Notes: generated by a model not told the origin, from the letters alone. Positions 18,581-27,674 are shown, counted from the first letter of the stretch. The stretch: DNA of 64,000 nucleotides from Desulfitobacterium dichloroeliminans LMG P-21439 (GCF_000243135.2 NC_019903.1:1712001-1776000); one strand, 5' to 3'. Translations and numbers: made by a program.

Positions 18581-18637
18581 AAAGGGAGCATCGCTAACTA
18601 CTCTAAAAAGTAGTTTTGCGACACTCCCTTTATACTT
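18581..18637 (+). terminator. Long imperfect hairpin (terminator-like)
   Basis: AAAGGGAG (18581-18588) pairs with CTCCCTTT (18624-18631), with further TCGC/GCGA and AACTACT/AGTAGTT pairings inside. No gene ends directly before it, so it may be a relic of a gene displaced by the IS. Confidence 0.5.
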
Positions 18638-18753
18638 ATACAAATGTATGTAACCTACCTAAAGAATGAATTAATATCCACAGCATTATCATAGCTTTAA
18701 CTTCCTTTGAATATGAATAAATGCATGTTTTTGTCCATAGGGGGAAGCAGTTT

Positions 18754-19452
18754 ATGTGCCTTATAAAGTACAGGAAATCTTTAGTCTTGGGGGCTACCTT
18801 AAGTATTTTCACAATACTTATCAGTTCAGGTTGTAGCAGGGACAGTTCCAATGAAATAAAGTACCTCGAACCGCAGCTTTACATTCAGGTACCCACGATC
18901 GAATGCCCTGTCGACATAGATCTCGACGGTATCAATGATCTCAAGGACATCGTGAAAGGCGCCAAAGACGAAGTTTCGCGGAGGCCACGCTACCGAGACA
19001 ATTATTATGCAGGGGGTTATCCGCCTCGGAATGAGGGTGTATGTACAGATGTAATCTGGAGAGCATTTAAGGATGCTGGATATGACCTCAAAGAAAATGT
19101 GGATGAAGACATTCAGCAGAATATATCGTTGTACCCTCGAGTAGATGGAGTGCGAGAACCGAATATTGATTTCCGCAGAGTTCAGAATCTATTTGTTTAT
19201 TTTCAACGCTATGGTCAAGCGTTAACCACAAAAGTTATCCCAGGGGATGTAGATAATCTAACAGAATGGCAGCCAGGGGATATAGTCACTTTTGGCGATC
19301 CCTATGAGCATATTGCCATAATTTCCGACCGGCGCCGGCCGGATGGGGTTCCCTATTTGCTACATAATGGTGGTCCGGTGGCCTCCGAAGAGGATCGATT
19401 GCTCAGCTGGCAAAGTCCTATTACGGGACATTTTAGGTTTCCGAAGTTCTAA
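18754..19452 (+). CDS. DUF1287 exported lipoprotein
   Basis: 232 residues from ATG 18754, which follows GGGGGAAG; ATG 18721 upstream has none. An N-terminal hydrophobic segment ends in SSGC, a lipobox-like site. The mature part is a DUF1287 domain with a conserved cysteine in GVCTDVIWRAFKDAG, a histidine in GDPYEHIAII and LLHNGGP, resembling NlpC-like amidohydrolases. A cell-wall or surface role is plausible. Single gene after the IS element. Confidence 0.8.
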   Translation: MCLIKYRKSLVLGATLSIFTILISSGCSRDSSNEIKYLEPQLYIQVPTIECPVDIDLDGINDLKDIVKGAKDEVSRRPRYRDNYYAGGYPPRNEGVCTDVIWRAFKDAGYDLKENVDEDIQQNISLYPRVDGVREPNIDFRRVQNLFVYFQRYGQALTTKVIPGDVDNLTEWQPGDIVTFGDPYEHIAIISDRRRPDGVPYLLHNGGPVASEEDRLLSWQSPITGHFRFPKF

Positions 19453-19509
19453 AAGCACACTTACTAACATCTAAAGTAAGTGCTATTATACTTTATTACA
19501 CTTGTATAT

Positions 19510-19523
19510 TATCATATGTGATA
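19510..19523. promoter_or_regulatory. Palindrome upstream of the HTH regulator (possible operator)
   Basis: TATCA TATG TGATA is a symmetric site about 85 bases before the regulator gene at 19607; flanking ATATTA/TAATAT extends the symmetry imperfectly. It could be an autoregulatory site. Confidence 0.35.
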
Positions 19524-19606
19524 GTAATATTATATTCGAGAACATTATCAATATTGCTAATTGCTAAATTTGATGCTGTAAAATCAAAAGAAACGAGGGG
19601 TATCTG

Positions 19607-20170
19607 ATGGATAGTAAAGAGATGAGTAGTTTGTTGAATCCAGTTCGGATGAAAATTTTTCAACTGTTTTTACGCCATGATACGGAAACGGTGAAAAGGA
19701 TTGCCGAAGAGCTTCCCGACGTTCCGCCTGCTAGTCTATATCGTCATATAAACAAATTGGTTGAGGCTGATATCATCGAAATTTGTGCGGAATATAAAAT
19801 CAGGGGAACAGTGGAGAGGGTGTATCGTCTGAAAAGCAATCCTTTCTATAACGATGAACGTGTTAAGGATGCCAATACAGAAGAGCTTTTTGGAGATTTT
19901 TATTCCTTCAACATGGTCTTGCTCAGTGATTTTGAGAACTATTTAAATGGCTCGGCTGGTACAAAATATAAGGAGCACAATTTTGAAAAGGATCGAGTAT
20001 CCTTTCGAGATTACTCTGTTTATCTAAGCGATGAGGAGTGCGATCAATTGGTTCATATAGTAAAGAATACCCTTAGCAGTTTTGAAAATAATAAAGGCGA
20101 TGGCGAGCGGAGATTAAGGAAGTTTTCTTTCGTGATGATACCAGGAAATGAGAAGAAAAATATGTTGTAG
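19607..20170 (+). CDS. ArsR-like HTH transcriptional regulator
   Basis: 187 residues. The first ~80 residues form a winged helix (LLNPVRMKIFQLFLRHDTETVKRIAEELPDVPPASLYRHINKLVEADII), as in ArsR/HTH_20 regulators; the remainder is a charged effector or dimerisation region. CGAGGGG precedes the ATG. It lies just before the permease gene on the same strand, about 100 bases apart, and may regulate it; this is inference. Confidence 0.8.
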   Translation: MDSKEMSSLLNPVRMKIFQLFLRHDTETVKRIAEELPDVPPASLYRHINKLVEADIIEICAEYKIRGTVERVYRLKSNPFYNDERVKDANTEELFGDFYSFNMVLLSDFENYLNGSAGTKYKEHNFEKDRVSFRDYSVYLSDEECDQLVHIVKNTLSSFENNKGDGERRLRKFSFVMIPGNEKKNML

Positions 20171-20273
20171 GTAAGACGATGAAGTTATTGAATAATCCCT
20201 CTTTATTTGCTAAAGTTGTGCATGTGACTAAGTGATCTTGTCTAAAAATTATAAAAGTAGGGGAGAGCTGCGT

Positions 20274-21632
20274 ATGGAAAATGAGCTACAGAAAAAGTAC
20301 GGTTTATTTATGGCTATTGCTATGGTTATCGGAATCGTTATCGGCAGCGGGGTGTTTTTCAAAGCGGAGAAGATCTTGGTGGCTACCGGAGGCAATCTGC
20401 CGTTAGGTATATTGGCTTGGATTATTGGCGGCATTATTATGATTATTTGCGCCTATGTTTTTGCTACAATGGCCACGCGTTATGAGAAAGTAAATGGAGT
20501 CGTGGACTACGCTGAAGCAGCCATGGGTAGCAAATATGCTTTTTACGTTGGTTGGTTTATGACCACAATCTATTATCCGGCTATAACTTCTGTTTTGGCT
20601 TGGGTTTCGGCTCGCTATACCTGTGTACTCTTAGGTTGGGATATTGTAGGTGCAGAGGCGATGGCCCTAGCCGGTTTTTATTTGATCGGAAGCTATGCTT
20701 TAAATGCATTATCACCGAAATTAGCTGGGAAGTTTCAAGTTACTACCACGATCATTAAGCTCATACCCTTGATTCTTATGGCTGTTTTAGGGACAATTGC
20801 TGGCTTAAGCAATGGCGTTTTAATCAAGAACTTCACTAGTGGAGTCATTGCCGATGTGACCACAGCCAATCCTATGTTTACAGCCGTGGTGGCTACAGCC
20901 TTTGCCTATGAAGGATGGATTATTGCCACGAGTATTAATGCGGAATTAAAAGATGCAAAAAAGAATCTTCCGCGGGCCCTAACCTTTGGAACCCTCTTTG
21001 TAGCACTCATCTATATTTTATATTACACTGGTCTTGCAGGCGCCGTGGAAAACAGCGTCATCATGCAAGGGGGGGAGACCGGTGCTAAAATTGCTTTCGC
21101 CACGGTGTTCTCTAGTCTTGGCGGAAGTGTACTCTTTGTCTTTGTTGTCATTTCTTGCTTAGGGACCCTCAATGGTCTAATGATTGGCTGTACTCGAGGT
21201 TTCTATTCATTAGCTGCCAGAGGGCTAGGACCTCAACCTAATGTTTATAAAAACATTGATGCAAACACAAATATGCCTAGCAATTCTGCTATCTTAGGTT
21301 TGTTATTTAGTGGGGCTTGGTTACTATATTTCTTCGGTGCTAATTTGGTACCCGTGCCCTGGTTCGGCCCCTTTAGCTTTGATAGTTCAGAGCTTCCTAT
21401 TGTTACCCTGTATGCGATGTATATCCCAATTTTTATTATGATGATGGTTAAAGAGAAGACCCTAAGTTCCTTTAAGAGATTTGTGATGCCGGTCTTGGCT
21501 ATCTGTGCCTGCATCTTTATGGTGATTGCTGCGTTTTACGCACATGGTTTTGTAACTGTTCTTTATTACCTTGGGTTATTTGCATTTATTATGTTTGTAG
21601 GTGCGTTCTTTAGCTCGACGAAGAGAGCTTAA
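20274..21632 (+). CDS. APC-family amino acid permease
   Basis: 452 residues from ATG 20274 after AGGGGAGA. Twelve hydrophobic spans, with the substrate-binding helix-1 motif GIVIGSGVFFKAEKIL and the FAYEGW motif in helix 6, place it near the Ser/Thr exchanger SteT and YfnA-like amino-acid antiporters. Substrate is not determinable. It ends at a strong terminator. Confidence 0.88.
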   Translation: MENELQKKYGLFMAIAMVIGIVIGSGVFFKAEKILVATGGNLPLGILAWIIGGIIMIICAYVFATMATRYEKVNGVVDYAEAAMGSKYAFYVGWFMTTIYYPAITSVLAWVSARYTCVLLGWDIVGAEAMALAGFYLIGSYALNALSPKLAGKFQVTTTIIKLIPLILMAVLGTIAGLSNGVLIKNFTSGVIADVTTANPMFTAVVATAFAYEGWIIATSINAELKDAKKNLPRALTFGTLFVALIYILYYTGLAGAVENSVIMQGGETGAKIAFATVFSSLGGSVLFVFVVISCLGTLNGLMIGCTRGFYSLAARGLGPQPNVYKNIDANTNMPSNSAILGLLFSGAWLLYFFGANLVPVPWFGPFSFDSSELPIVTLYAMYIPIFIMMMVKEKTLSSFKRFVMPVLAICACIFMVIAAFYAHGFVTVLYYLGLFAFIMFVGAFFSSTKRA

Positions 21633-21640
21633 AAGTCCGA

Positions 21641-21680
21641 ACACCTTCTTTACGTGCTTTGTAAGGAGGGTGTTTTTTAT
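21641..21680 (+). terminator. Terminator of the permease gene
   Basis: ACACCTTCTTTAC (21641-21653) pairs along its length with GTAAGGAGGGTGT (21661-21673), allowing G-U pairs, then six T. Confidence 0.9.
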
Positions 21681-21743
21681 CATTTGGTTTATTGAGTTAA
21701 GTATCAATAAATGAGGATTATTTGGGAAGCTGAATGCACATAA

Positions 21744-21770
21744 AAAAGAACCCCATGATGGGGTTCTTTT
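21744..21770. terminator. Terminator of the NlpC/P60 gene (bidirectional)
   Basis: AAAAGAACCCCA (21744-21755), TGA, TGGGGTTCTTTT (21759-21770). It lies 35 bases beyond the stop of the minus-strand hydrolase gene. Confidence 0.85.
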
Positions 21771-21804
21771 CGATGATATAACACGATAGGATTATAGTTG
21801 CATC

Positions 21805-23235
21805 TTAGTATCGACGTGCCCCAAGGTAGCGAGGACCGTAGTAGCTATCGCTTACACCGGATACTTTTACCCCACTACCAGGATTGGCTGCGTGAACAAA
21901 TTTGCCGTTACCGATGTAAATCCCCACATGAGAGGCTCCGGAAGCATAGGTGCTGAAAAATACTAAATCCCCTGATTGCAAATTATCGCTACTTACCTGA
22001 GAACCAGAACTAAACTGATCGTAGGAGGTACGTGGGAGGGATATCCCGGCACCGGAATAGATATACTTCGTAAAACCGGAACAATCAAAGCCACTTGTGG
22101 AAGTTCCTCCGAATACATAGCTGGTTCCTTGAAGGCTGAGAGCACGATCGACTATGGAAGAACCATCAGCGCTACCACGAGAAGTCGCCATGGCGATATT
22201 GGTCGTTTGTTTACGTGGTCCTTTAGCAACAACTTCATCCACAGGTTTTTCAACGATTTTCTCATCCAAGACTTTCTTGGCTACTTCTACACCATTTCTT
22301 TGTTCATAAGAATAGGTGACAAACTTTGAACCGTTGTTTCCTTTGGTGATAACCTTCGTTTGTCCAGGATTGAGCTTGTAATCAGTCTTTGTAACAACAT
22401 CATAGGGAATTATCTCTTCCCCGGAATATGTACCTTGACTTAATACGGTCAGATACGGTTCAACCGTTACGAGATTAATCACTTCACCTGGTTTAATCAC
22501 TGAATCTTCAGTGGTTCCAGGATTTCCAGCCAGAACTTCCTCGGTTAACATGTTGTTTTTACGAGCAATTAACCACCAGGAGTCGTTTTTCTCTACTTTA
22601 TATTCCTTTGAGGTGACCTTGCCATCGATGAGTTTTTCATAGGCTTGATCTACTTGGTTCATCTGGTCAGGCTTGATAGAGACTTTTTCAATACTCACTT
22701 CTTCAGCAAAGCTGACGGATGTGACTTGGTTCTCATCGCTTGCTTTAGCATAATACTCTTCGTATTCTTTAAGGAGCTTTTCAGCATCATCTTGGCTAGG
22801 CAAATAAGCTATAGGTGTGCCGCCGGCAACAATTTTATAGCCTTCTAGATAATAATTTAAGGATTCAGCTAATGTCTCCTCGTTGATTATCAAGGCCTCA
22901 TAGGCGGAATTCTTGATTCGAACATTTTCATAAGCGATTTGGTCCCGTGTTTTGGCAAGGACACCGTATGGCTCGCCTTTTTCTTGAAGAAAGTTATCCA
23001 CAAGAAGCTGACCACTCTTAACATTCTCTACATACCCCATTTGCTGACCGTTAATCATCACAGCAGCTACAGAGGTAGTTGTTAAAGAATAAAAACTTAA
23101 GCCACCTGCTAAAATCAGGACAGCAGATAAAGAACCAATCACTTTTGGAGATTTCCAAGGAATAGTCTTCGCAAATTTCTGGACTTGGTCAGTTGAAGCG
23201 ATTCTAAATTGAGACAGTTTCTCCCGAAAATGCAT
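21805..23235 (-). CDS. Exported NlpC/P60 peptidoglycan hydrolase with LysM and G5 domains
   Basis: 476 residues. In order: a cytoplasmic tail, one membrane-spanning signal anchor (about residues 33-58), a helical region, a LysM domain (YKVEKNDSWWLIARKNNM near 215), a G5 domain (YDVVTKTDYKLNPGQTKVITKG near 280) and a C-terminal NlpC/P60 domain with the catalytic Cys in GFDCSGF, His in ASHVGIYIG and a second His in FVHAANPG. It cleaves peptide cross-bridges in peptidoglycan. The gene has a c-di-AMP riboswitch in its leader, as many wall hydrolases in Firmicutes do. Confidence 0.92.
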   Translation of the reverse strand: MHFREKLSQFRIASTDQVQKFAKTIPWKSPKVIGSLSAVLILAGGLSFYSLTTTSVAAVMINGQQMGYVENVKSGQLLVDNFLQEKGEPYGVLAKTRDQIAYENVRIKNSAYEALIINEETLAESLNYYLEGYKIVAGGTPIAYLPSQDDAEKLLKEYEEYYAKASDENQVTSVSFAEEVSIEKVSIKPDQMNQVDQAYEKLIDGKVTSKEYKVEKNDSWWLIARKNNMLTEEVLAGNPGTTEDSVIKPGEVINLVTVEPYLTVLSQGTYSGEEIIPYDVVTKTDYKLNPGQTKVITKGNNGSKFVTYSYEQRNGVEVAKKVLDEKIVEKPVDEVVAKGPRKQTTNIAMATSRGSADGSSIVDRALSLQGTSYVFGGTSTSGFDCSGFTKYIYSGAGISLPRTSYDQFSSGSQVSSDNLQSGDLVFFSTYASGASHVGIYIGNGKFVHAANPGSGVKVSGVSDSYYGPRYLGARRY

Positions 23236-23244
23236 GCTTTGACA

Positions 23245-23362
23245 CCTTTCTTAGCTTACGAGGTTAGTTGACGGATTCGGGCAAAAGTGTGAGCCCTACG
23301 CGTGCGCTACGCGATTCACCCCAAGAAATAGTCCCCCGTCCTAGGTTTATCTAGGTTCAGCT
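23245..23362 (-). promoter_or_regulatory. c-di-AMP riboswitch (ydaO/yuaA type)
   Basis: The leader of the NlpC/P60 gene on the minus strand carries the conserved blocks of this class: GGGGTGAATCGCG (complement of 23310-23322), AGGGCT before it in the pairing, and CCCGAATCCGTCAACTAAC continuing into CTCGTAAGC (complement of 23254-23281). The class turns genes off when c-di-AMP is high and commonly sits before cell-wall hydrolases and osmolyte or K+ transporters, which fits the gene behind it. Confidence 0.88.
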
Positions 23363-23390
23363 TTATTCTATGATTCACATATTATTATAT

Positions 23391-23416
23391 TTTGATTCGA
23401 CTCAATTTGATTCGAC
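23391..23416. repeat. Direct repeat pair
   Basis: TTTGATTCGAC occurs at 23391-23401 and 23406-23416, a 15-bp period, just upstream of the riboswitch on its promoter side. It could be a regulator binding site. Confidence 0.5.
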
Positions 23417-23582
23417 ATCAAGACCTAAAGTTCCTTCATTTCATGTATATGTAATACGTGGAAATTCCATTACTTTATTGGATAGACATCTACAGATTAG
23501 TTATTACCTTTTCATATATGGTAAAATAGTGGCATCGTATATACTCTTGGACGAGGACCGATGGGGAAAGTGAGGGGATTCC

Positions 23583-24461
23583 TTGTTATTCAGAAAGAGA
23601 AAAGAAGAAAAGAAAATTAATGCACCTAAGTCAGAGATTCATGAAAAATCTCTGAAGTGCAGGAAATATAAAAGTAATTACTATTCTAAGAATTCTATAA
23701 GAAATAGAGAGTCCCTGCGAAGTAAAAGGCAGAGAAAAGATGAAATTGGTGAATATAAACTGGAAGTAGAACTCTCCCATTTACCTCAAAGGTTTAAACT
23801 TATAAGCAGTGTGCTATTGAATACCAAGGGGGGATATGTGCAGATTGATCATCTCTTGGTCTCTCCCTATGGGCTTTTTGTTATAGAGGCCTATAATTTG
23901 TCAGGACTAATTGTCGGGGAAGAAAACGATCTGAAGTGGTATCAGATGATTACCTGGAGGGTAAAAACCTTTCCTAATCCTGTCATAGAGAACCAAGCCC
24001 GCATTGAAGTATTACGAGAGCAAGCAGGTCTTGATGAGGACATCCCTGTGTTTTCTTATGTGACGTTTAACTGCCGCAGTAACCTGAAAGTCTTCTTGAG
24101 CTCGGTGTTTTATGATATAGATCTTCTTGCTTCCATTATGAAGCTGGCTCAGACTCAACCTGTGGTGCTTAGTGATGAAGAGGTTCTTGGAGTCCTAGAA
24201 GCTATTGAGAGCATCAATGTAAAAGATCAAGGGATTCGCAATGAATATGCTGCTCGCCTTCGCAAGATGAGAATGCAGGAGAGACCAAAGCATGGTGATA
24301 TTCGTTGTTGCCTCTGCCAAAAAGCTGTGAATACGCGAATGGCAAGATATTGTCTTAATCGTCCAGATAAATTTGCCTGGAAAGTCTATTGTGAGAAACA
24401 TCAGAAAGAGATGACCAAAATCGTCAGACGGGAAAGTATAAGATCTGAGGAATTCACATAA
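23583..24461 (+). CDS. NERD-domain protein with C-terminal zinc-finger-like segment
   Basis: 292 residues from TTG 23583 after GAGGGGA. A very basic N-terminus is followed by a NERD (nuclease-related) domain at about residues 55-180 (NTKGGYVQIDHLLVSPYGLFVIEAYN), whose QIDHL and VIEAYN match the conserved core, with YN in place of the usual KN. A C-terminal segment has paired cysteines (CCLCQKAV and later C/H residues) that could bind zinc. NERD proteins may process DNA; the exact role is unknown. Confidence 0.82.
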   Translation: MLFRKRKEEKKINAPKSEIHEKSLKCRKYKSNYYSKNSIRNRESLRSKRQRKDEIGEYKLEVELSHLPQRFKLISSVLLNTKGGYVQIDHLLVSPYGLFVIEAYNLSGLIVGEENDLKWYQMITWRVKTFPNPVIENQARIEVLREQAGLDEDIPVFSYVTFNCRSNLKVFLSSVFYDIDLLASIMKLAQTQPVVLSDEEVLGVLEAIESINVKDQGIRNEYAARLRKMRMQERPKHGDIRCCLCQKAVNTRMARYCLNRPDKFAWKVYCEKHQKEMTKIVRRESIRSEEFT

Positions 24462-24555
24462 TTGTTATAGCTTCTTATATAGAAGGATTTTTAAAAAATC
24501 CCAAATTGAGGCAACGGCAAATGCTATTAGGGAAGTGAGTGCTTGAGGTAGAATT

Positions 24556-25491
24556 ATGAGTGAGATTGGTGTTGATAAAAATAGAGAAAAGACCCAGGAT
24601 ATCACGAGAAAAGCTATTAGAGGTGTACTGTTTACACTGATAGGCGGAATTAGTTGGGGATTTTCCGGTGCCTGCGGGCAATACCTTTTTTCTGTGAAGG
24701 GAATCAATCCTCATTGGGTTACAGCCGTACGGATGTTTACGGCGGGGTTGATCATATTTTGTTTTGTTTTATTTAAATACAAAGAGAAAATGGTGGGGTT
24801 ATTCAGTAATAAAAAGGACCGCTGGACGCTCATTGGCTTTAGTATATTTGGACTTATTTTTTGCCAGTATACCTATTTGTTGGCCATATCATATACCAAT
24901 GCGGGAACAGCGACGGTGCTACAGTATCTAGGGCCTTTGTTGATTATGGTTTTCGTGTGCGGAATCGATCGGCGGTTGCCGACGAAGATAGAAGGTATAG
25001 CTATTGTCCTAGCCGTTACCGGCACCTTTCTCTTGACTACGCATGGAAGTCTCAGTAACCTGGTCATTTCTTCCCAAGGTCTTTTTTGGGGACTAATGTC
25101 CGCCCTAGGGTTGATGCTCTATACGATAATTCCGGGAAGGATTATCAGCAGGTGGGGGAGCATTGTAGTGACTAGCTGCGGTATGTTAATGGGCGGGTTG
25201 ATTTTGCTTGTATTGGTTCGGCCTTGGCGAATTCCTGTTTCCCTGGATTGGCAAGTGTTTCTGGGAATGCTGGCTATCATTGTGATTGGAACAGTAGTGT
25301 CCTTTACCTTGTATTTACAAGGAGTTAGTGATATTGGGCCTGTCAAGGCCAGTATGATCGCCTGTGTAGAACCAGTGGCAGCTACTTTGTTCTCCGCCTT
25401 TTGGTTGAATACACCTTTTGTTGGAGCCGATATCCTTGGCTTTGCCTTTATTATTACCACAGTAATTCTCTTAACAAGTAAGGGTAGTTAA
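24556..25491 (+). CDS. EamA-family (DMT) transporter
   Basis: 311 residues with ten predicted membrane spans in two EamA repeats (ISWGFSGACGQYLF near residue 35; YTNAGTATVLQYLGPLLI near 115; GLFWGLMSALGLMLY; ASMIACVEPVAATLFSAFWLNTPF). Family members export amino acids or metabolites. GAGGT precedes the ATG. The next 3' feature is the ISLre2 element, which begins 26 bases after its stop. Confidence 0.88.
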   Translation: MSEIGVDKNREKTQDITRKAIRGVLFTLIGGISWGFSGACGQYLFSVKGINPHWVTAVRMFTAGLIIFCFVLFKYKEKMVGLFSNKKDRWTLIGFSIFGLIFCQYTYLLAISYTNAGTATVLQYLGPLLIMVFVCGIDRRLPTKIEGIAIVLAVTGTFLLTTHGSLSNLVISSQGLFWGLMSALGLMLYTIIPGRIISRWGSIVVTSCGMLMGGLILLVLVRPWRIPVSLDWQVFLGMLAIIVIGTVVSFTLYLQGVSDIGPVKASMIACVEPVAATLFSAFWLNTPFVGADILGFAFIITTVILLTSKGS

Positions 25492-25627
25492 TTTTGAAAA
25501 AGTTAGAGTAAAATTATCGTGGGCAAAAGAGCAAAAAATTTAGGAAGAGCTAAAAAACTCTTCCCAAAATCACGAATTTCCTGTAGTTTGGTAGTTGCTA
25601 AAGCCACAAAATACAGGGGTGCGTGAC

Positions 25628-27094
25628 ATGAATAGTTTAACCAAAGAAAAGATAACATTCAAGGATATTGAGAGAGATTTTTACAAAATAGGTTGTGAAG
25701 TTGCGAAACTGCTCCTCCAAAAGTTTCTGGAAGAAATGGATACAGAGCTTGCAGAGAGCAGGGATAAAGCAGTTCTAAGACATAGAGGCAAAAAGTCAAC
25801 CTCAATGAAGACCCTGATGGGAGAAGTATCAGTCGATCGAGCAATATATAGGAAAGCCAAAGACGATGGTAGTCAAGAGTATGTTTATCTTTTGCATGAA
25901 GCTCTGAGATTGGAAACAATGGGCTTTATGTCTCCTAATCTCGTAGAGAAGATTTTAGAATACAGTTGTGCAATGTCCTACCGAGAAGTAGCACAAGCGG
26001 TTTCAACCTTAACGAATCAAACCATCAGCCACCAAGGAGTATGGAACATCGTGCAAGCTGTGGGAGAGAAACAAATTGAAGCAGAAAAGGCACTAGTGGA
26101 CTCCTTTAAGAAAAATGAATTAAGCGGGAGTAAAGACGTTCCCATTCTCTTTGAGGAAGCGGATGGCCTGTGGTTATCTATGCAGGGAAAGAGCAGAGAA
26201 AAAGGGAGCTCCAAAGGCAGAAAAGAGCTTAAGATTAGTGTTACTTATGAGGGTTGGAAGCCAAGATATCCGTCATCTAAAGAGTACGAAACCGTGGGCA
26301 AAATGGCTTTTGCAGGTTACATGAAATCGGAAGAGATGAAAGAACTAAGAGACGCATCAATATCTCAGAATTACAATGTAGATGAAATTATCTATCGAGT
26401 CCTAAATGGTGATGGAGCATCATGGATAAGACGAGATCATGATCAAGAAACAGATAAATTTCAGCTCGATCCCTTTCATCTTGCTCAAGCAGTCACTAGA
26501 AATGTATCAGACAAAAAGGCTAGAAGACCCATCCTAAAATGGCTTAAGGCTGGGGAATTTGGAAAGGTATTCGAAAAGATTGAGCAGCTCAAGCATGAAA
26601 GCGGCGGAGTGGCCAAAGAGATAGAAAAACTTGGTAGACTAGAAAGCTACATAAGAAGCAATATTGACGGGATAGTACCCTATAAGGACAGAGAAGATAT
26701 GACGTTACCCAAAGCCCCTGAGGGCTTAGAATACAGGAATTTAGGCACGATGGAAAGGCAAGTGAGGGTATTCGCTTCCCGCATGAAAGGGGCAAGAAGC
26801 TGGAGCGAAAAAGGAGCAACCCATCTCTCCAAAATAATCGCTTTAAAAATGGGAAAAGGCTTCAAGGAAAAGATAGCAGCCCTAGTTTCAGGAAAGCTCC
26901 CGGACCGGTTGACTGAGAGATTCGTAGAAACCATAACGAACAGCAAAAGCGGACTAAAGAAGGCCGTAAAGAAATCAATATACCCGGTACATAGAGGAGA
27001 GTTGCCCTACACAAACTGCTCAGTAACAAACGGCAGGAAAGTCATTCGCAATATGTTCAATCTCAAAACATTTAGCGAGATGATCTACCGGTAA
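25628..27094 (+). CDS. ISLre2-family transposase
   Basis: 488 residues from ATG 25628 (the upstream ATG 25595 has no ribosome site and GGGGTG lies before 25628). The protein matches ISLre2/UPF0236 transposases along its length: SMKTLMGEVSVDRAIYRK, LEEYSCAMSYREVAQ-like region, ILFEEADGLWLSMQGK with the first catalytic Asp, and NGDGASWI with the second. The frame is intact. Confidence 0.93.
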   Translation: MNSLTKEKITFKDIERDFYKIGCEVAKLLLQKFLEEMDTELAESRDKAVLRHRGKKSTSMKTLMGEVSVDRAIYRKAKDDGSQEYVYLLHEALRLETMGFMSPNLVEKILEYSCAMSYREVAQAVSTLTNQTISHQGVWNIVQAVGEKQIEAEKALVDSFKKNELSGSKDVPILFEEADGLWLSMQGKSREKGSSKGRKELKISVTYEGWKPRYPSSKEYETVGKMAFAGYMKSEEMKELRDASISQNYNVDEIIYRVLNGDGASWIRRDHDQETDKFQLDPFHLAQAVTRNVSDKKARRPILKWLKAGEFGKVFEKIEQLKHESGGVAKEIEKLGRLESYIRSNIDGIVPYKDREDMTLPKAPEGLEYRNLGTMERQVRVFASRMKGARSWSEKGATHLSKIIALKMGKGFKEKIAALVSGKLPDRLTERFVETITNSKSGLKKAVKKSIYPVHRGELPYTNCSVTNGRKVIRNMFNLKTFSEMIYR

Positions 27095-27119
27095 GGTTTA
27101 ACCAAAAGACCCCAGATCA

Positions 27120-27248
27120 AGACTTGACATGGGGGCGGCTGATGCTACCCTAAATCAGGGGGATGGGGCCTACCCCAAAGGAATACATCTTGTGAGCCCC
27201 ATGCCTTGACCCATGGAAGCATCCGCCGTTGGGTCCCATGTCAAGTCT
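27120..27248. repeat. Long imperfect inverted repeat inside the ISLre2 element
   Basis: AGACTTGACATGGG (27120-27133) and CCCATGTCAAGTCT (27235-27248) are perfect 14-bp arms; inside them GGCGG..ATGCT pairs with AGCATCCGCC, and G-runs face C-runs around GGGGCCTACCCC. The RNA would fold into a ~129-nt hairpin after the transposase stop; there is no T-run, so a plain terminator is not the only reading. Confidence 0.8.
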
Positions 27249-27362
27249 ACCCCAGAGTTGAACTGCATCTGGAAGCAAAAGGGATTTTATTACGTATCTA
27301 CACAACTACGAGGAATAGAATTTTTGCCCACGTCTACTTGACACCAACTTTGAAAAAACCAT

Positions 27363-27391
27363 TTGACAAGTAAAGCTAGTCCATGTATTAT
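27363..27391 (+). promoter_or_regulatory. Strong sigma-A promoter of the tRNA cluster
   Basis: TTGACA (27363-27368), 17-base spacer, TATTAT (27386-27391), with tRNA-Glu beginning 15 bases downstream. The ISLre2 right end stops 30 bases upstream, so the promoter is intact. Confidence 0.8.
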
Positions 27392-27405
27392 AGTTATTGC
27401 GCTAC

Positions 27406-27481
27406 GGCCCATTGGTCAAGCGGCCTAAGACACCGCCCTTTCACGGCGGTAACACGGGTTCGAATCCCGTATGGGTCACCA
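27406..27481 (+). tRNA. tRNA-Glu (TTC)
   Basis: Complete cloverleaf, acceptor GGCCCAT/ATGGGTC, anticodon loop CTTTCAC, encoded CCA. First tRNA of the cluster. Confidence 0.97.
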
Positions 27482-27487
27482 AAATTA

Positions 27488-27563
<76 letters not shown>

Positions 27564-27569
27564 AAATAC

Positions 27570-27645
27570 GGCCCCGTGGTGTAGTGGTTAACATGCCTGC
27601 CTGTCACGCAGGAGATCGTCGGTTCAAGTCCGATCGGGGTCGCCA
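27570..27645 (+). tRNA. tRNA-Asp (GTC)
   Basis: Acceptor GGCCCCG/CGGGGTC, anticodon loop CTGTCAC, discriminator G, encoded CCA. Confidence 0.97.
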
Positions 27646-27674
27646 TTTTAATTTAATAGCGCGAAACACATAGT

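Larger units (their letters stand above)
25518..27332 (+). mobile_element. ISLre2-family insertion sequence
   Basis: About 1.8 kb bounded by an 11-bp perfect inverted repeat, CGTGGGCAAAA (25518-25528) and TTTTGCCCACG (27322-27332). It holds one intact transposase and, behind it, a long imperfect inverted repeat. It lies between the EamA gene and the tRNA promoter. A target duplication was not evident by eye. Confidence 0.85.

Noticed and set aside
23370-23573. Plus-strand 67-codon open frame upstream of the NERD gene
   Set aside because: No ribosome site and it overlaps the promoter/riboswitch region of the opposite gene.
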